A stretch of 64,000 nt of DNA. Origin: Musa acuminata AAA Group (Eukaryota > Streptophyta > Magnoliopsida > Zingiberales > Musaceae). Each line of letters opens with the position of its first letter. Positions within the stretch are counted from its first letter, which is position 1. This document shows, one piece after another, positions 36,235-48,209 of this stretch. The position numbers and the translations under genes are program-made. The notes beneath the pieces are model-generated. The model worked only from the letters and a program-made list of their open reading frames with translations. It ran no database searches and was not told the DNA's origin. The stretch covers positions 8,107,001 to 8,171,000 of the forward strand of contig NC_088340.1 in assembly GCF_036884655.1 (NCBI RefSeq), written 5' to 3'.

Positions 36235-36789
36235 ATGGCCCTTCCTCCCCTCCTGCTCTCCTATCTCCCTTCTCTTCTCGTTGTTCTCGCACTGCTGTCT
36301 TCACTTCTTCTCGCAGGTCGGAAGGCAAGAGGTGGCTCGGCGACCTGGAAACTCCCTCCAGGCCCACCCAAGCTCCCCGTCATCGGCCACCTCCACCTCT
36401 TGGGGAGCAGCTTGCTGCATCGCTCCCTTTGGGAACTCTCAAAGAAACATGGACCTCTCATGCACTTGAAACTTGGTCGAGTCCCCGTTGTCGTCGTGTC
36501 CTCGCCGGAGATGGCTAAGGAAGTGCTCAAGATACACGACCTTGAGTGCTGCAGTCGGCCTTCGCTCCTCTCCCTTTCCAAGTTTTCATACGGTCTCTCC
36601 GACGTCGCCTTCATCCCATACGGAGAACGATGGAGGCAGCTTCGGAAGTTCTGCACCGTCGAACTCTTCAGCACCAGGAAGATCAACTCTTTTAGGGACA
36701 TAAGAAGAGAAGAGATGGAGCGAGTGACGAAACTGATATGTTCTCACGCTCGCGCTTCAACCACAGTCAACCTGAGCGAGTTTCGTTGA
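36235..36789 (+). pseudogene. P450 gene 3, truncated head
   Basis: Encodes residues 1-182 of the CYP71-type P450 (anchor, PPGPP hinge, YGERWRQLRKFC) and then, after NLSE, reads into foreign sequence with a stop at 36787-36789. The break joins the exon directly to the 3' flank of gene 4, which lies inverted beyond it, so the rest of gene 3 is gone. Its TATA box is altered to CCATAAAT (36163-36170), and most of the proximal promoter has been replaced. An upstream ATG at 36175 happens to be in frame because of changes in the old leader; the homologous start is 36235. Not a functional enzyme. Confidence 0.9.
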
Positions 36790-37062
36790 TAGAAGAGTAT
36801 ATACTCTTTTCTCAAAATGAACAATTCAACCACAAAAGTTATGAAATATAGTCACACACTTCTTTTCATGAAACAATAAATCACAAACTGAAGATATCAC
36901 CAGATGTTTTAATTGCACAAATCGACACATATGACTGTCTTTATTCAATCTGATACTTTAACAGGAACATATTAGTACTAATCATTTAAATCACTTGTAA
37001 AGTATACAAGCGTATCATTTAAAATACTTAGACATATTACTACTTTAACATGCACGAGCAAT
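36781..37062 (-). other. 3' flank of P450 gene 4
   Basis: Matches 21240-21505 after gene 2. AATAAA on the minus strand lies at 36945-36940, 118 bases past the stop. The left edge at 36780 is the tandem-duplication breakpoint next to gene 3. Confidence 0.75.
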
Positions 37063-38666
37063 TCAGGCTGTTGTTGCATCATATTTGGTGACCATGAGAC
37101 AAAGAGCATACTCTCTATGTACAGTACCACCAGGGGCTTCCTCCATACTGATGTCCTCCTTCACCATTCCAGGTGGTAAATGCCAATCAAAGGAGTAGAG
37201 GAGGTTGGCAAGCACAAGTTCCACCATTAACATTCCAAGATTCTTACCGGGGCAGATCCTTCGACCTTCGCCAAATGGTATGAGCTTGAAATCCTGCCCA
37301 TTTGCCACCATGGAGTCATGCATGAACCTCTCTGGATCAAAGACATGAGGCCTCCCCCACGAATTGGGATCTCTTCCTATCGCCCAAGCATTCACATACA
37401 TCCTTGTTTTGGGTAGAATATCATAGCCATTTAGCTTAAAGTGCTGCATGGTTTCCCTAGGAAGTAGCAGCGGAGCGGGAGGGTGCAGCCTCATCGTCTC
37501 CTTGATGACACACTTCAAGAAATGAAGTTGGTGAAGGTCACTCTCCTCCACCTCCCCTTTGCTTCCGACACATCCTCTTACCTCGTCTTGTGCTCTCTTC
37601 ATCAGCTCAGGTTGTCTGATGAGCTCCGCCATCGCCCACTCCACGGTTGCCGAGGATGTGTCCGTCCCACCAATGAAAATATCCTGCACTTGAGCTTGGT
37701 TATTATGAAAGAGAAAAGGCGTTAACAAGAACTGGATGCTGTGAAAAGGGTGGCATCAACTACCATGAGCACTCCTTTGATGTGGTCTTCTGTTAGACCC
37801 TCCTCATCCTTTTGCATGCGGAGCAAAGCATCTAAGACGTCTCCGTCCTCTTTACCTTGTTGCCTCAATCGATCTTGGTGGTAATCTATACGGCGTTGGT
37901 AGATGCTATCGAGTTTGAGATAGGCCCTTTCAAGTCTGGATCTCATCCCACTTAGCCTATCAACCCACCCCAACAATGGTAAGTAATCAGATAAAAACAA
38001 GCCAGTAACCACCGCTTGGGCTTCTCTGAGCATGTCGTGGAGTTGGATGTCGCCTCCATCGTCGAAGCCGGAGCCAAAGGCAGTTCTGCATGTCATATTG
38101 CAGGAAAGCGAGAGCAGCAACTTGCTCAGGTTGACCATGGTCGAAGCGCGAGCGTGAGAACATATCAGTTTCGTCACTCGCTCCATCTCTTCTTTTCTTA
38201 TGTCCCTAAAAGAGTTGATCTTCCTGGCGCTGAAGAGTTCGACGGTGCAGAACTTCCGAATCTGCCTCCATCGTTCTCCGTATGGGGTTAAGGCGACGTC
38301 GGAGAAACCGTATGAAAACTTGGAAAAGGAGAGGAGCGAAGGCCGACTGCAGCACTCAAGATCGTGTGTCTTGAGCACTTCCTTAGCCATCTCCGGCGAG
38401 GACACGACGACAACGGGGACTCGACCAAGTTTCAAGTGCATGAGAGGTCCATGTTTCTTGGAGAGTTCCCAAAGGGAGCGATGCAGCAAGCTGCTCCCCA
38501 AGAGGTGGAGGTGGCCGATGACGGGGAGCTTGGGTGGGCTTGGAGGGAGTTTCCAGGTCGCCGAGCCACCTCTCGCCTTCCGACCTGCGAGTAGAAGTGA
38601 AGACAGCAGTGCGAGAACAACGAGAAGAGAAGGGAGAGAGGAGAGCAGGAGGGGAGGAACTGCCAT
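37063..38666 (-). CDS. P450 gene 4, CYP71-type monooxygenase
   Basis: Apparently intact: exon 1 38666-37764, an 80-bp GT-AG intron 37763-37684, exon 2 37683-37063; 507 residues. ER anchor, hinge KLPPSPPKLP (S in place of G, as in gene 2), I-helix GGTDTSS, KETMR, FDPERF and FGEGRRICPG are all present. Against gene 2 it differs at a dozen or so residues, for example RQIRKFC for RQLRKFC, SKLLLSL for SELLRSL and KTRMYVN for KTWMYVN. Its spacers on both sides are nearly identical to those of gene 2, which marks a recent segmental copy. The truncated gene 3 points at it from the left. Substrate unknown. Confidence 0.92.
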
Positions 38667-38727
38667 GGTTGCGTTTTGTGATGGTAGCTCACTTATGTTG
38701 ACAAGGGAATGGTAGGAGCGCCTGCTG

Positions 38728-38735
38728 ATTTATAG
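38728..38735 (-). promoter_or_regulatory. TATA box of P450 gene 4
   Basis: CTATAAAT on the minus strand, same spacing as in gene 2. Confidence 0.8.
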
Positions 38736-39396
38736 TTGTGACACTACTGAGTTGATCTGTTTTCATATGAATTGCTCCACAACAAGTATTTTATTCTTTT
38801 AAGATTAATAAAAATAATAGATAAGATAATTATATATCCAACTAGCAAGAAAAATTAGATCAAAATTATCTTCCAATGGGAAAACCAACCTCCCAAGCAA
38901 ACACCAATTTGTCACCAAAGAATCATGTGTTATTTTTTTGTTTTTTTTCAAAAGATGTTTCTTTAAATAGTTTTTTGTTTTCAATAATATTTCTTTAAAT
39001 GGTTTTTTGCCTTCAATAATATTCGAATTAGGAGTATCATTTTGAAAAAAATTAAAATAGGGGACGCCTTTGGAAAAAATAAAAACTTGGAAGCTTTCTC
39101 ATAGAAATCCCCCAGGCATCACTATTGACCTATGATTTCATAATTACGAGGATTAGGTCCCATAGTAAGCTCTTGTCATTAGGATCTTCTTATAATTGAC
39201 TGATAAATTATTTGAACTATATATTTAATGAAATATCATTAATAAAAAAATATCCAAAAATATGTAAAGAACTTAAATTAATTATAAATTATCAGGATTA
39301 TATCAAATAGGATTTTTTTAGAATAATTTTTATTTGTAAATTATAATTCTAATAAAGTAAAGCTTTGATCTTCTTCTAATCGAAATGCTCGTTCCA

Positions 39397-39397
<1 letters not shown>
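38736..39397 (-). promoter_or_regulatory. Upstream region of P450 gene 4
   Basis: Nearly identical to that of gene 2, with one copy of the upstream repeat unit. No gene. Confidence 0.65.

Positions 39398-39428
<31 letters not shown>
39398..39428. repeat. Poly-C tract
   Basis: Thirty-one consecutive C on the plus strand; nineteen in the sister copy. Confidence 0.9.
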
Positions 39429-39430
<2 letters not shown>

Positions 39431-40955
39431 CCTTTTTTTTGTCCTATTACATAAGAATGCATTATTGGGTGATAAGTTTTGATTCACATGCGTTGCGGAC
39501 TAGGAAACATGTAAATCCTTTCTTTATATGCATTGCTTGGGCAAGGACAAAAGAAGCCTCTACTTTCGTCTAAAGACATGCACAGACAAATGTCATTTGA
39601 TCGAGCCTCTATAGTAAATCATTTCTTTTGGATATTTGCACAAAACATCCATCATCTGATGGATGAAGAATAGATGTCATATGATGGATGTGAGTTGCAA
39701 TGTACATGTCCAATGTTTTACAAGTTAAGGGATAAAGCCAGTTGGAACTCTCATATTTCTATGCTTGGCCAGACTAATAAGATGAAGAAAGGTGTTGGGG
39801 TTTATATTTTGTTTATCATTTTGGGTGTATTTTAAAATTATCCTAATTTGGTTCAACCAATTTGGTTCAACCAATTTGTCATTCTGATTTTCCAGAAATT
39901 TTAGATTCAATTAAGTATATTTTCCACATATTAGTGGTGAAAACTCAAAAACAAATATTTTGTTGATTATTTTTTTAGCATTTCAAAATTATCTCAATTT
40001 GGTTCAACCAATTTGTTATTCCGATTTTCTTGAAACTAATAGATTGGATTCAATTAAATATATTTTTAAATTTCTAATCCAATATATTAGAATATTTGAA
40101 GTTATTTAGATAACTAAAAGATCATTTAAATAATTATGACCTGATTAAACATAGAATGAATGAGGATACTTTGAGAAGAGAAATATCTCTAGATAATTAT
40201 GAGAATACTCGATATATGTGATTTGAAATTACCATCTATCCCCTATATATAGATAAGGGGTCCATGTTGTATAAGTGTGTGGAGAAATTGTATCAAATGA
40301 AAAATGTGAGTGACTATCAAGTGAAAATGTAAGTGACTGTGAAGGCTTTTCTCCACTATATTCCTACCACCTCACAATCAGCTATTCCTTTCTTATCAGT
40401 TATCTATCAGTATCAAAGAATCTTCTTCTTATAAATAGTATTAGAGTCTATAACATTATATCTATAACTCGTTCCTTTAACATTATGATATATTCGAACA
40501 AAGCCCTTCTAAACTATATCATAACCTTAAAAACAAAAAAGTTTTACCTTACATTAAAATAAATCTTTAAATATTTTAATCAAAATGTTGATGTAATATG
40601 ATAGAATTAGTACAATAAAGGGAGGATCATATATGAGTGTGACCCTTCCTCAAATAGTAATCTAATCTAAGACGGCAAGAAGAATAAATCCAGATAAACA
40701 TATAAACAGTTTTATTAATTTTTTAAATATCTTAAGCTATAATTTTAGACTTGATTACATAGACTTGGGTGCTGTAGAACTATGTGATCTGTAATTAGAT
40801 ATCACAACTATAAATACTTTATATAAAGATAAAGTTATTTTATCTTATCATATTATATTTATATTGTTATATTAAAACTCTAGCACATTATCTGAGTAAC
40901 CTATTTATAATATAAATTTTTTTATTATTAGTTGTACCTAGAAATCAATGGTAGT
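39429..40955. repeat. Cluster spacer S (unit 2, left of copia)
   Basis: Counterpart of 23861-25637 with a single copy of the 267-bp repeat. Interrupted at 40955 by the copia element and continued at 46218. Confidence 0.8.
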
Positions 40956-41561
40956 TGTTGGGTCCGGTCCTTGGACAATTTGGGCCATAAACCCAAATCA
41001 ACTAATTGGAGATTAGAGAGAACGAAATTAGGGTGAGATTAGAGTAAGAGCGTGTAGCGTGCGGCGGCGTGCAGAGAAAAGATATGCTATTCTTTTGGAG
41101 GAGATCCAGCTGAAGATACGTTGCAGCAAACTCTACAATCCTAATGGTGTTGATCTACAGTTTACCCTTTCTAAGGTATTTTCCTGTGATATCTACTTTA
41201 TGAGACCTAAAATTCTTTTGGAGGAGATCCAGCTGAAGATATGCTATTCTTAGCCAAGATCTATGTTCTTGATGTTATTTTGATCCTCTAGTTATTCTAG
41301 AAAAGACCTACTGTAAACCGTTATCATTATTATTGATAGTGGAATTTTGAGGTGGACTACGGTCTCGTGGTTTTTCCCGCATTGGGTTTTCCACATTAAA
41401 AAGATTTGGTCTCACTGTGTGATTGATTTATTGCTCTATTGTTTATACTGTGCTGATTGATATTAGCATTTTGATATCAAGTTGGTATTTTGATGAGGAA
41501 CCTATTTCGATACACAAAGAGGGAAAAGAATTATTCCGCATTAACAGGTTTCTTCCCAACA
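40956..41561 (+). repeat. 5' LTR of the copia element
   Basis: 606 bp, TGTTGGGTCC to TTCCCAACA. Compared with the 3' LTR, a stretch after about 41078 is replaced by a short copy of sequence found about 130 bases downstream in the same LTR (GGAGGAGATCCAGCTGAAGA occurs twice). Confidence 0.88.
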
Positions 41562-41563
41562 AG

Positions 41564-41575
41564 TGGTATCAGAGC
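41564..41575 (+). other. Primer binding site of the copia element
   Basis: TGGTATCAGAGC, two bases after the LTR. Confidence 0.93.
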
Positions 41576-41612
41576 ATTAGTTGTTTGGTGCTAGTTTTCT
41601 TGTGTGATTGAA

Positions 41613-44600
41613 ATGGAGCAGTCAGATGGTATGAGTAAATTGAACTCATCAAATTATTCCACTTGGAGGCGTCTGATGGAAGATTTGCTCTATTGCAAAG
41701 ATTTGTATAAGCCTATCAAGGTTAAAGATAAACCTTCTATTATGGACGATGAAAAATGAGAAGTTCAACATAGAAAAGCTATTGCCTATATTAGAAGATG
41801 GATGGATATAAACTTGCATGAGCATATTTCAGATGAAATCAGAGCTGATGTTGTTTGGCAAAAGTTAGAAAATCTCTTTGCGAAAAAGACAGTGGGAAAT
41901 AGAATTTCTCTCCTCAGAAGGCTTGTAAATTTGAAGTATAAAGATGGTGGTAATATTGTTGAGCACATAAGCCTATTTCAGAGTCGCAAACAAGTTGGTT
42001 GCTATGAAAATGAATATAGATGATGAGATACAGGGATTATTACTTCTCAGCTCTTTACCAGAAAGTTGGGAAACATATGTGGTGACTATTTGTAACTCCA
42101 CGCCAGAGGGGACTCTAACCATAGATATGGTTAAAGACAGTTTGCTAAATGAAGATGCAAGAAGGAAAGAACAGGGTGAATCTTCTTCTGGTGCATTTGT
42201 TACTGAAAAACAAGAAAGACGTGGAATAAATTATAGCAGAAATCCATATGGTTATAGAGGAAGATCCAAGTCTAGAAGAGATATCAAATGTTTTCACTGT
42301 AATAGGCCAGGTCACATGAAGAAAGAGTGTAGGTTTTGGAAGCGAGAACAGAATGAAATGAAGAAAAATGAGAAAGAGATCAATACAGTTGCTGCTGAAG
42401 GTAATATCACTATTGTCTGTGATGAAGGTTGTGTTAGCCTTGTAGCTCAGGACAGTAATTGGGTAATTGACTCCGGTGCTTCATTTCATGTTACTTCTCA
42501 TGGTGATTTCTTTAGATCTTACAGTGCTGGTGATTTTGGTAATGTCAGAATGGGAAACAATGGTACATCTAAGATTATGGGTATTGGAGATATTTGCTTG
42601 GAGACCAGTATTGTGAGCAAATTGATACTCAAAGATGTAAAGCATGTTCCAGATATTCGTCTTAACTTGATATCTACAGGTAGACTTGATGATGAGGGCT
42701 TTGCACATTATTTTGGTGAAAGTAAATGGAAACTCACTAAAGGTTCTCTAATTGTGGCAAAAGGAAAGAAGATTAACTCTTTTTATGTCATGGAAGCTAA
42801 GCTACACAAAGGAGAGATTAATGCAATTCGAAAAGGTGAAAGTATAGATCTTTGGCATAAGAGGCTTGGACATATCAGCGAGAAGGGACTTCAAACTCTT
42901 GCTAGAAAGCAGTTCTTACCAGAGTTGCAAGGTACATCTCTTAAATCTTGTGATCATTGCTTAGCTGGAAAAACACATAGAGTTGTATTTCAGACATATC
43001 CATCATCTAGAAGATCTGATGTTATTGATTTAGTTCACACTGATGTTTGTACTATGCAAACTAGAACTCTTTAAGGTGCTCTTTATTTTGTTACTTTTAT
43101 TGATGACCATTCTAGAAAAGTTTGGGCTTTTGCTTTGAAATCTAAAGACCAGGTGCTCGATGCTTTCAAGGAGTTTCATGTCAATGTTGAAAGAGAAACC
43201 GACAGAAAGTTAAAGTGTGTTCGATCAGATAATGGTGGTGAGTACAAGGGTCCTTTTGAGAATTATTGCAGGTTCCATGGTATCAGGCTTGAGAAAACAG
43301 TTCCTAAAACTCCTCAGCAGAATGGTGTGGTAGAAAGGATGAACAGAACCATTGAAGAAAGGATTAGGTGTATGCTTTCACACGCAAAGTTATCAAAGTC
43401 ATTTTGGGGGGAGGCTATGAGAACTACAGTTGACCTGATAAATCTTTCTCCATCAGTTCCTCTGCAAGGTGATGTTCCAGAGAGAGTATGGAGAGGAAAA
43501 AATATATCTTATAATCATTTGAGAGTCTTTAGGTGTAAAGCATTTGTTCATATTCCCAAAGATGAAAGGTCAAAGCTTGATAGTAAAGCAAAAGCATGTA
43601 TCTTCTTAGGATATGGTCATGAAGAGTTTGGGTACAGATTATGGGATCCAGTGAACAAGAAGATTATTAGAAGCAGAGATGTTGTGTTTCTTGAAGACCA
43701 ATTGTTTGATGATGGTGATAATGTTGAGAAGCCAGAAACCTCTGTTTATATTCCTTGGAGTTTGGGTCCAGTTCCTTCACCTGTAGTTCATGATGATCAT
43801 GGGGGAGATGAACAAGAAGATTGTGGTGAGAATACTAGTGATGATACACCTACAGTTGATGATGCTGAACCAACTGAACAGGCACCTCCACTACCAGTTG
43901 AGATTCCATTGAGAAGATCCACTAGAGAGCGACAACCCTCTACTAGATATCCTCCACATGAGTATGTTATGCTTACTGACGGGGGAGAGCCAGAAACTTA
44001 CCAAGAAGTTATTCTACATGAGAATAAGAGTGAGTGGCAAGAAGAGATGAGATCCTTGCTTGAGAACCACACCTATGACTTGGTAAAGCTGCCGAAAGAG
44101 AAGAAAGCTCTCAAGAATAAGTGGGTTTATAAATTGAAAATTGAAAATAATAGCTCACAACAAAGATACAAGGCACGACTAGTTGTGAAAGGATTCAATC
44201 AGAAGAAAGGTATTGACTTTGAAGAAATATTTTCTCCGGTTGTGAAAATGTCCTCTATCCGAGTTGTTCTTGGTTTGGCTGCCCGCTTGAATTTAGAAGT
44301 TGAGTAACTTGATTTAAAACAACATTTCTTCATGGTGACTTAGAAGAAGAAATTTACATAGAGCAACCAGAAGGTTTCAAAGTCAAGGGAAAAGAAAATT
44401 TGGTATGTAAGCTTAGGAAAAGTTTATATGGACTCAAACAGGCACCTAGACAGTGGTACAAGAAGTTTGATTCCTTTATGATGAGCCAAGGGTATGATAG
44501 AACCACATCTGATCATTGTGTGTTTATGAAGAAATTTTCAGATGACGATTTTATTATTTTACTGCTATATGTTGATGATATGTTGATTGTTGGCCATGAT

Positions 44601-45538
44601 GTTAGAAAAATTGAAAAGCTTAAAAGAGAGCTAAGTAAGTCTTTTGCCATGAAAGACTTAGGTTCGGTGAGACAAATACTTGGCATGAAGATTCTTCGTG
44701 ATAGGAAGAAAAGGAAGATTTGGCTATCTCAGGAGACTTAAATTGAAAAGGTTCTTGAAAGATTCAACATGAGTAAAGTCAAAGCAGTTTGTTCTCCACT
44801 TGCAGGTCATTTCAAGCTGAGTTCGAAATAATATCCTACAAATGAGAAAGAAAAAGAAGAAATATCTAGAGTGCCTTACTCATCTGCAGTAGGCAGTTTG
44901 ATGTATGCTATGGTTTGTACTAGGCCAGATATAGCTCATGCAGTTAGAGTTGTTACCCGATTTCTCTCAATCCTAGAAAGGAACATTGGGCAGCAGTAAA
45001 ATGGATATTAAGATATCTAAGAGGTACTTCCAGGTTGTGTTTATGTTTTGGTGATGATGAACCTGTGTTAGAAGGGTACACAGATGCAGACATGGCAGGT
45101 GATACTGATTCCAGGAAGTCCACTTCGGGATTCTTGATGACATTTGCAGGAGGAGTAGTCTCTTAGCAGTCTAAGTTACAGAAGTGTGTTGTTCTATCAA
45201 CCACAGAAGCAGAATACATAGCAGTTACTGAAGCCTGCAAGGAAGCTTTATGGATGAAAAAGTTTCTACAGGAATTAGGCTTGAAACAGGAAGGATATAC
45301 TGTTTACTATGACAGTCAGAGCGCTATTCACCTCTCCAAGAATTCAACATACCATTCTAAATCCAAGCATATTGATGTGAGATATCACTGGATTCGTGAT
45401 GTGCTTGAGATGAAAGAATTATAGTTAGAAAAGGTGCATACCAATGATAATGGTTCATATATGTTGACAAAGTCTTTACTTAAGGAGAAGCTTGAAGCAT
45501 GTAGGCGAAGAGAGGGCTTGGTACAGCCCATCATATGA
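41613..45538 (+). pseudogene. Copia gag-pol, multiply disrupted
   Basis: In order: Gag (NYSTWRRLMEDLLYCKDLY onward), zinc knuckle CFHCNRPGHMKKEC near 42287, protease WVIDSGASFHVT near 42458, pre-integrase LWHKRLGH...CDHCLAGK, integrase core with [17 protein letters not shown] and [10 protein letters not shown], reverse transcriptase from about 44030 with KARLVVKG and YVDDM, then RNase H with EAEYIAV and SKHIDVRYHWIRD. Breaks that I see: stop at about 41757, frameshift near 41990, stop at 43072 before integrase, stop and frameshift near 44305, stops near 44738 and 44829, and one late in RNase H. The type resembles Tnt1/Tork elements. Not able to move by itself. Confidence 0.92.
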
Positions 45539-45540
45539 GC

Positions 45541-45554
45541 TGGAGGGGGAGAAT
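45541..45554 (+). other. Polypurine tract of the copia element
   Basis: TGGAGGGGGAGAAT directly before the 3' LTR. Confidence 0.88.
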
Positions 45555-46217
45555 TGTTGGGTCCAGTCCATATGTGGGCTTGGACAATTTGGACCATAAG
45601 CCCAAATCAACTAATTGGAGATTAGAGAGAACGAAATTAGGGTGAGATTAGAGTAAGAGCGTGCAGCGTGCGGCGGCGTGGAGAGAAAAGAGGAGAGAGA
45701 AATAGAGAGAGAAAGTAAGGTTTTTAAGTTTTTCTGCTTGACGATCGGTGGCCAAACGTTATCAGTTTCGGCCCAAATTTTATGTGAAGAATCCTTGTAG
45801 CAAACTCTACAATCCTAACGGTGTTGATCTATAGTTTACCCTCTCTAAGGTACTTTCCTGCGATATCCATTTTGTGAAACCTAGAATTCTCTTTGGAGGA
45901 GATCCACCTATATGCTGAAGATATGCTATTCTTGAGCCAAGATCTATGTTCTTGATGTTATTCTAATCCTCTAATTGTTCTAGAGAAAACCTACTGTAAA
46001 CCTGTTATCATTATTATTGATAGTGGAAGTTTGAGGTGGACTACGGTCCCGTGATTTTTTTCGTATTGGGTTTTCCACATTAAAAAGATTTGGTTTCACT
46101 GTGTGATTGATTTATTACTCTATTGTTTATGCTGTGCTGATTGATATTAGCATTTTGATATCAAGTTGGTATTTTGATGAGGAACCTATTTTGATACACA
46201 AAGAGGGAAAAGAATTA
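45555..46217 (+). repeat. 3' LTR of the copia element, end missing
   Basis: Begins TGTTGGGTCC and follows the 5' LTR, including a stretch of about 100 bases lost from the latter, but breaks off at AAAGAATTA, before the expected CCCAACA end. Confidence 0.88.
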
Positions 46218-46429
46218 GTAATATTATAATTAGTAAGTGTCCTTTGTGTCTTTCATTCTTTCAATTATTTTCTTTGTTTAGACTTTTTCTTTGTCCTATA
46301 TATATAATTTCTCTTAGGAAATCATTAGACAAGGACATATTTATCCTTCTTTCTTTTTAATTTTTAATCTATTTAATTAAGGACAAGAAAACATATCCTC
46401 TTTATGTATATGTTTATATGTACCTTTCT
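46218..46429. repeat. Cluster spacer S (unit 2, right of copia)
   Basis: Continues the spacer at the point matching 25637; no gene. Confidence 0.75.
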
Positions 46430-46830
46430 TTCTACCATCAAGCCATGACTTGGGCAAAGAAAAAAGAGGTCTCTACTTTTGACAACACAGGTTGAGTATC
46501 TTCTGGAGATTTCTTTTAGATGTTTGCACAAAATATCTAATCCTTGATGAAGTATTATTACTTCCTCTAATGACAGATGTGGTCTGATAACTGTGAGATG
46601 CCTTAATAGATGATGTTTCATATGCCAAAGGATAAAATCCAATTGGAACTATAGATTTCTTTTGTAGGTGGACAAAAGATTTAAGCAAAGTGTTGGCCAA
46701 GGCTTTTATGATCATAATTTTAGTTGTAGGTCCCGAGTATAGGTATTGAATCTTGATAAGCATAGTTCCACAAACCACCAATAAGGTAGATTGAGAATTC
46801 TTGATCTCTCGAGAAGGTCTTTATCAAGGT
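46430..46830 (-). repeat. Spacer module M (minus copy, unit 2)
   Basis: Nearly identical to 25855-26260. Confidence 0.75.
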
Positions 46831-47044
46831 ACCATTGATTGTACATTAGCATACAAGTTAAATTGAAAGAATACAATAAAACCTTATCAAGAAGCTTGTA
46901 TGGAGGAACCCATTTTCTCATAGAAATCATCCACTTATTTGATAAGGTCGAGTGATAGCTCGCACTTAAATTATTTTAATTTTTATAAGAATATATATTC
47001 TTCTCAACTTATTTGTTCTATTTTAATTAAATTCAATTATTTTA

Positions 47045-48172
47045 ACAAAAGCTCAAGTCAAAGTCGATTGTATATTTCAATCCTCCATTGGTCTTCATAT
47101 GACATGAAGCCCATGTCGAAGCGACTACATATAAACTTAATAAAGAAGATGAGAAATAACTGGTTGTAGTACTCGAGAGTGTATGCCTTAAATACTTCTA
47201 TGGCTAGCTCCGTTAAGAAGATGACTATAATAGAAACCTTATAATTGATCTCATATAATAAGAAATTTAATTTTTGCTTGAGTATATGTGAGTAGGATAA
47301 CTTAAGTATCTTATAATTAATTTCATATATTGAGAAATTTAATTTTCCACTACCGACTTAGGTGGGAGTTGTTGAACTACATTAATCGTTTTTAAGTATC
47401 TTATTGATTGTTGATTATTGATCTTTAGTTTTTTTGTTTTTGTTTTTGACTTTTAATTTTTCTTCTCTCTCTCACCTTAACACTAGTGAATATTTATTTT
47501 AATATTATTTATTCTATAATCAAACAACTCTGAGTTAATTTTTTATTATTGTAACTATATGTGAGTTTACATATTGTAATCCAAGCCCCTTTAACATTAA
47601 TTTTCTAATCAACAAAATATTAATCACAATAAATCTCACTTTTTTCATAGAAAGATCAAATTTTATTATAGTGCTAGTTTGTACAGTATAAACCATGCTT
47701 CAAGCAGCACAAATAGACCCAGCTAATTTTATCTATATTAAAAAAAAATTGGTAGAATTTGACATCAAATCTACTTGGCAAAGATTTTGATAATTTATCT
47801 TAAGATCTTGAATTTAAATCCTATCTTTATTATTTATTCTTTTAAAAAAGAATAATAGATGCATGCGAATAAGGTAGCAAATGATTACTGCGAATACATC
47901 AAAGAATTTACACTCAATATTCTTAATATAGTTCCAAAGAAAACAAGAGGATTCTCCTCGTTCAAAATTTTGATTATGATCTCTGCATAACATTCCACTA
48001 CCAATCTTGATAGTCCAAGTTGATAGCATATTTCAACATAATTTTTGTTCTCATCAGTTTGATAGCATGCTTGCTGCACGTGGAAGTTGATAGCATATTC
48101 ATAGGCCAAATGGCTTTCCATCGGAGAATGCATCTCCGGCAATTGAGCTCCAATCATATGAGGAAGTGCCAT
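47045..48172 (-). pseudogene. Decayed CYP71-type P450 relic B
   Basis: Segmental copy of relic A with few changes. The same two P450 traces are present: the MALP start at 48172 and the ELAIEVFK-type helix plus RWRIE-type remnant at 47220-47045 on the minus strand. No exon 2. Confidence 0.65.
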
Positions 48173-48209
48173 GCTTGTGCTTTGCGATGGTTTCCTAGTT
48201 ATTTATAGC

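Larger units (their letters stand above)
40956..46217 (+). mobile_element. Decayed Ty1-copia retrotransposon
   Basis: LTR, primer site, gag-pol, purine tract and LTR in order. The order of pol domains (protease, integrase, reverse transcriptase, RNase H) is diagnostic of copia. It interrupts spacer S, which reads on at 46218 as in the uninterrupted copy at 25637. The 3' LTR stops about 28 bases short of the LTR end, so no clean target duplication is seen. Present only in the second segmental unit, so it arrived after the duplication. Confidence 0.93.
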
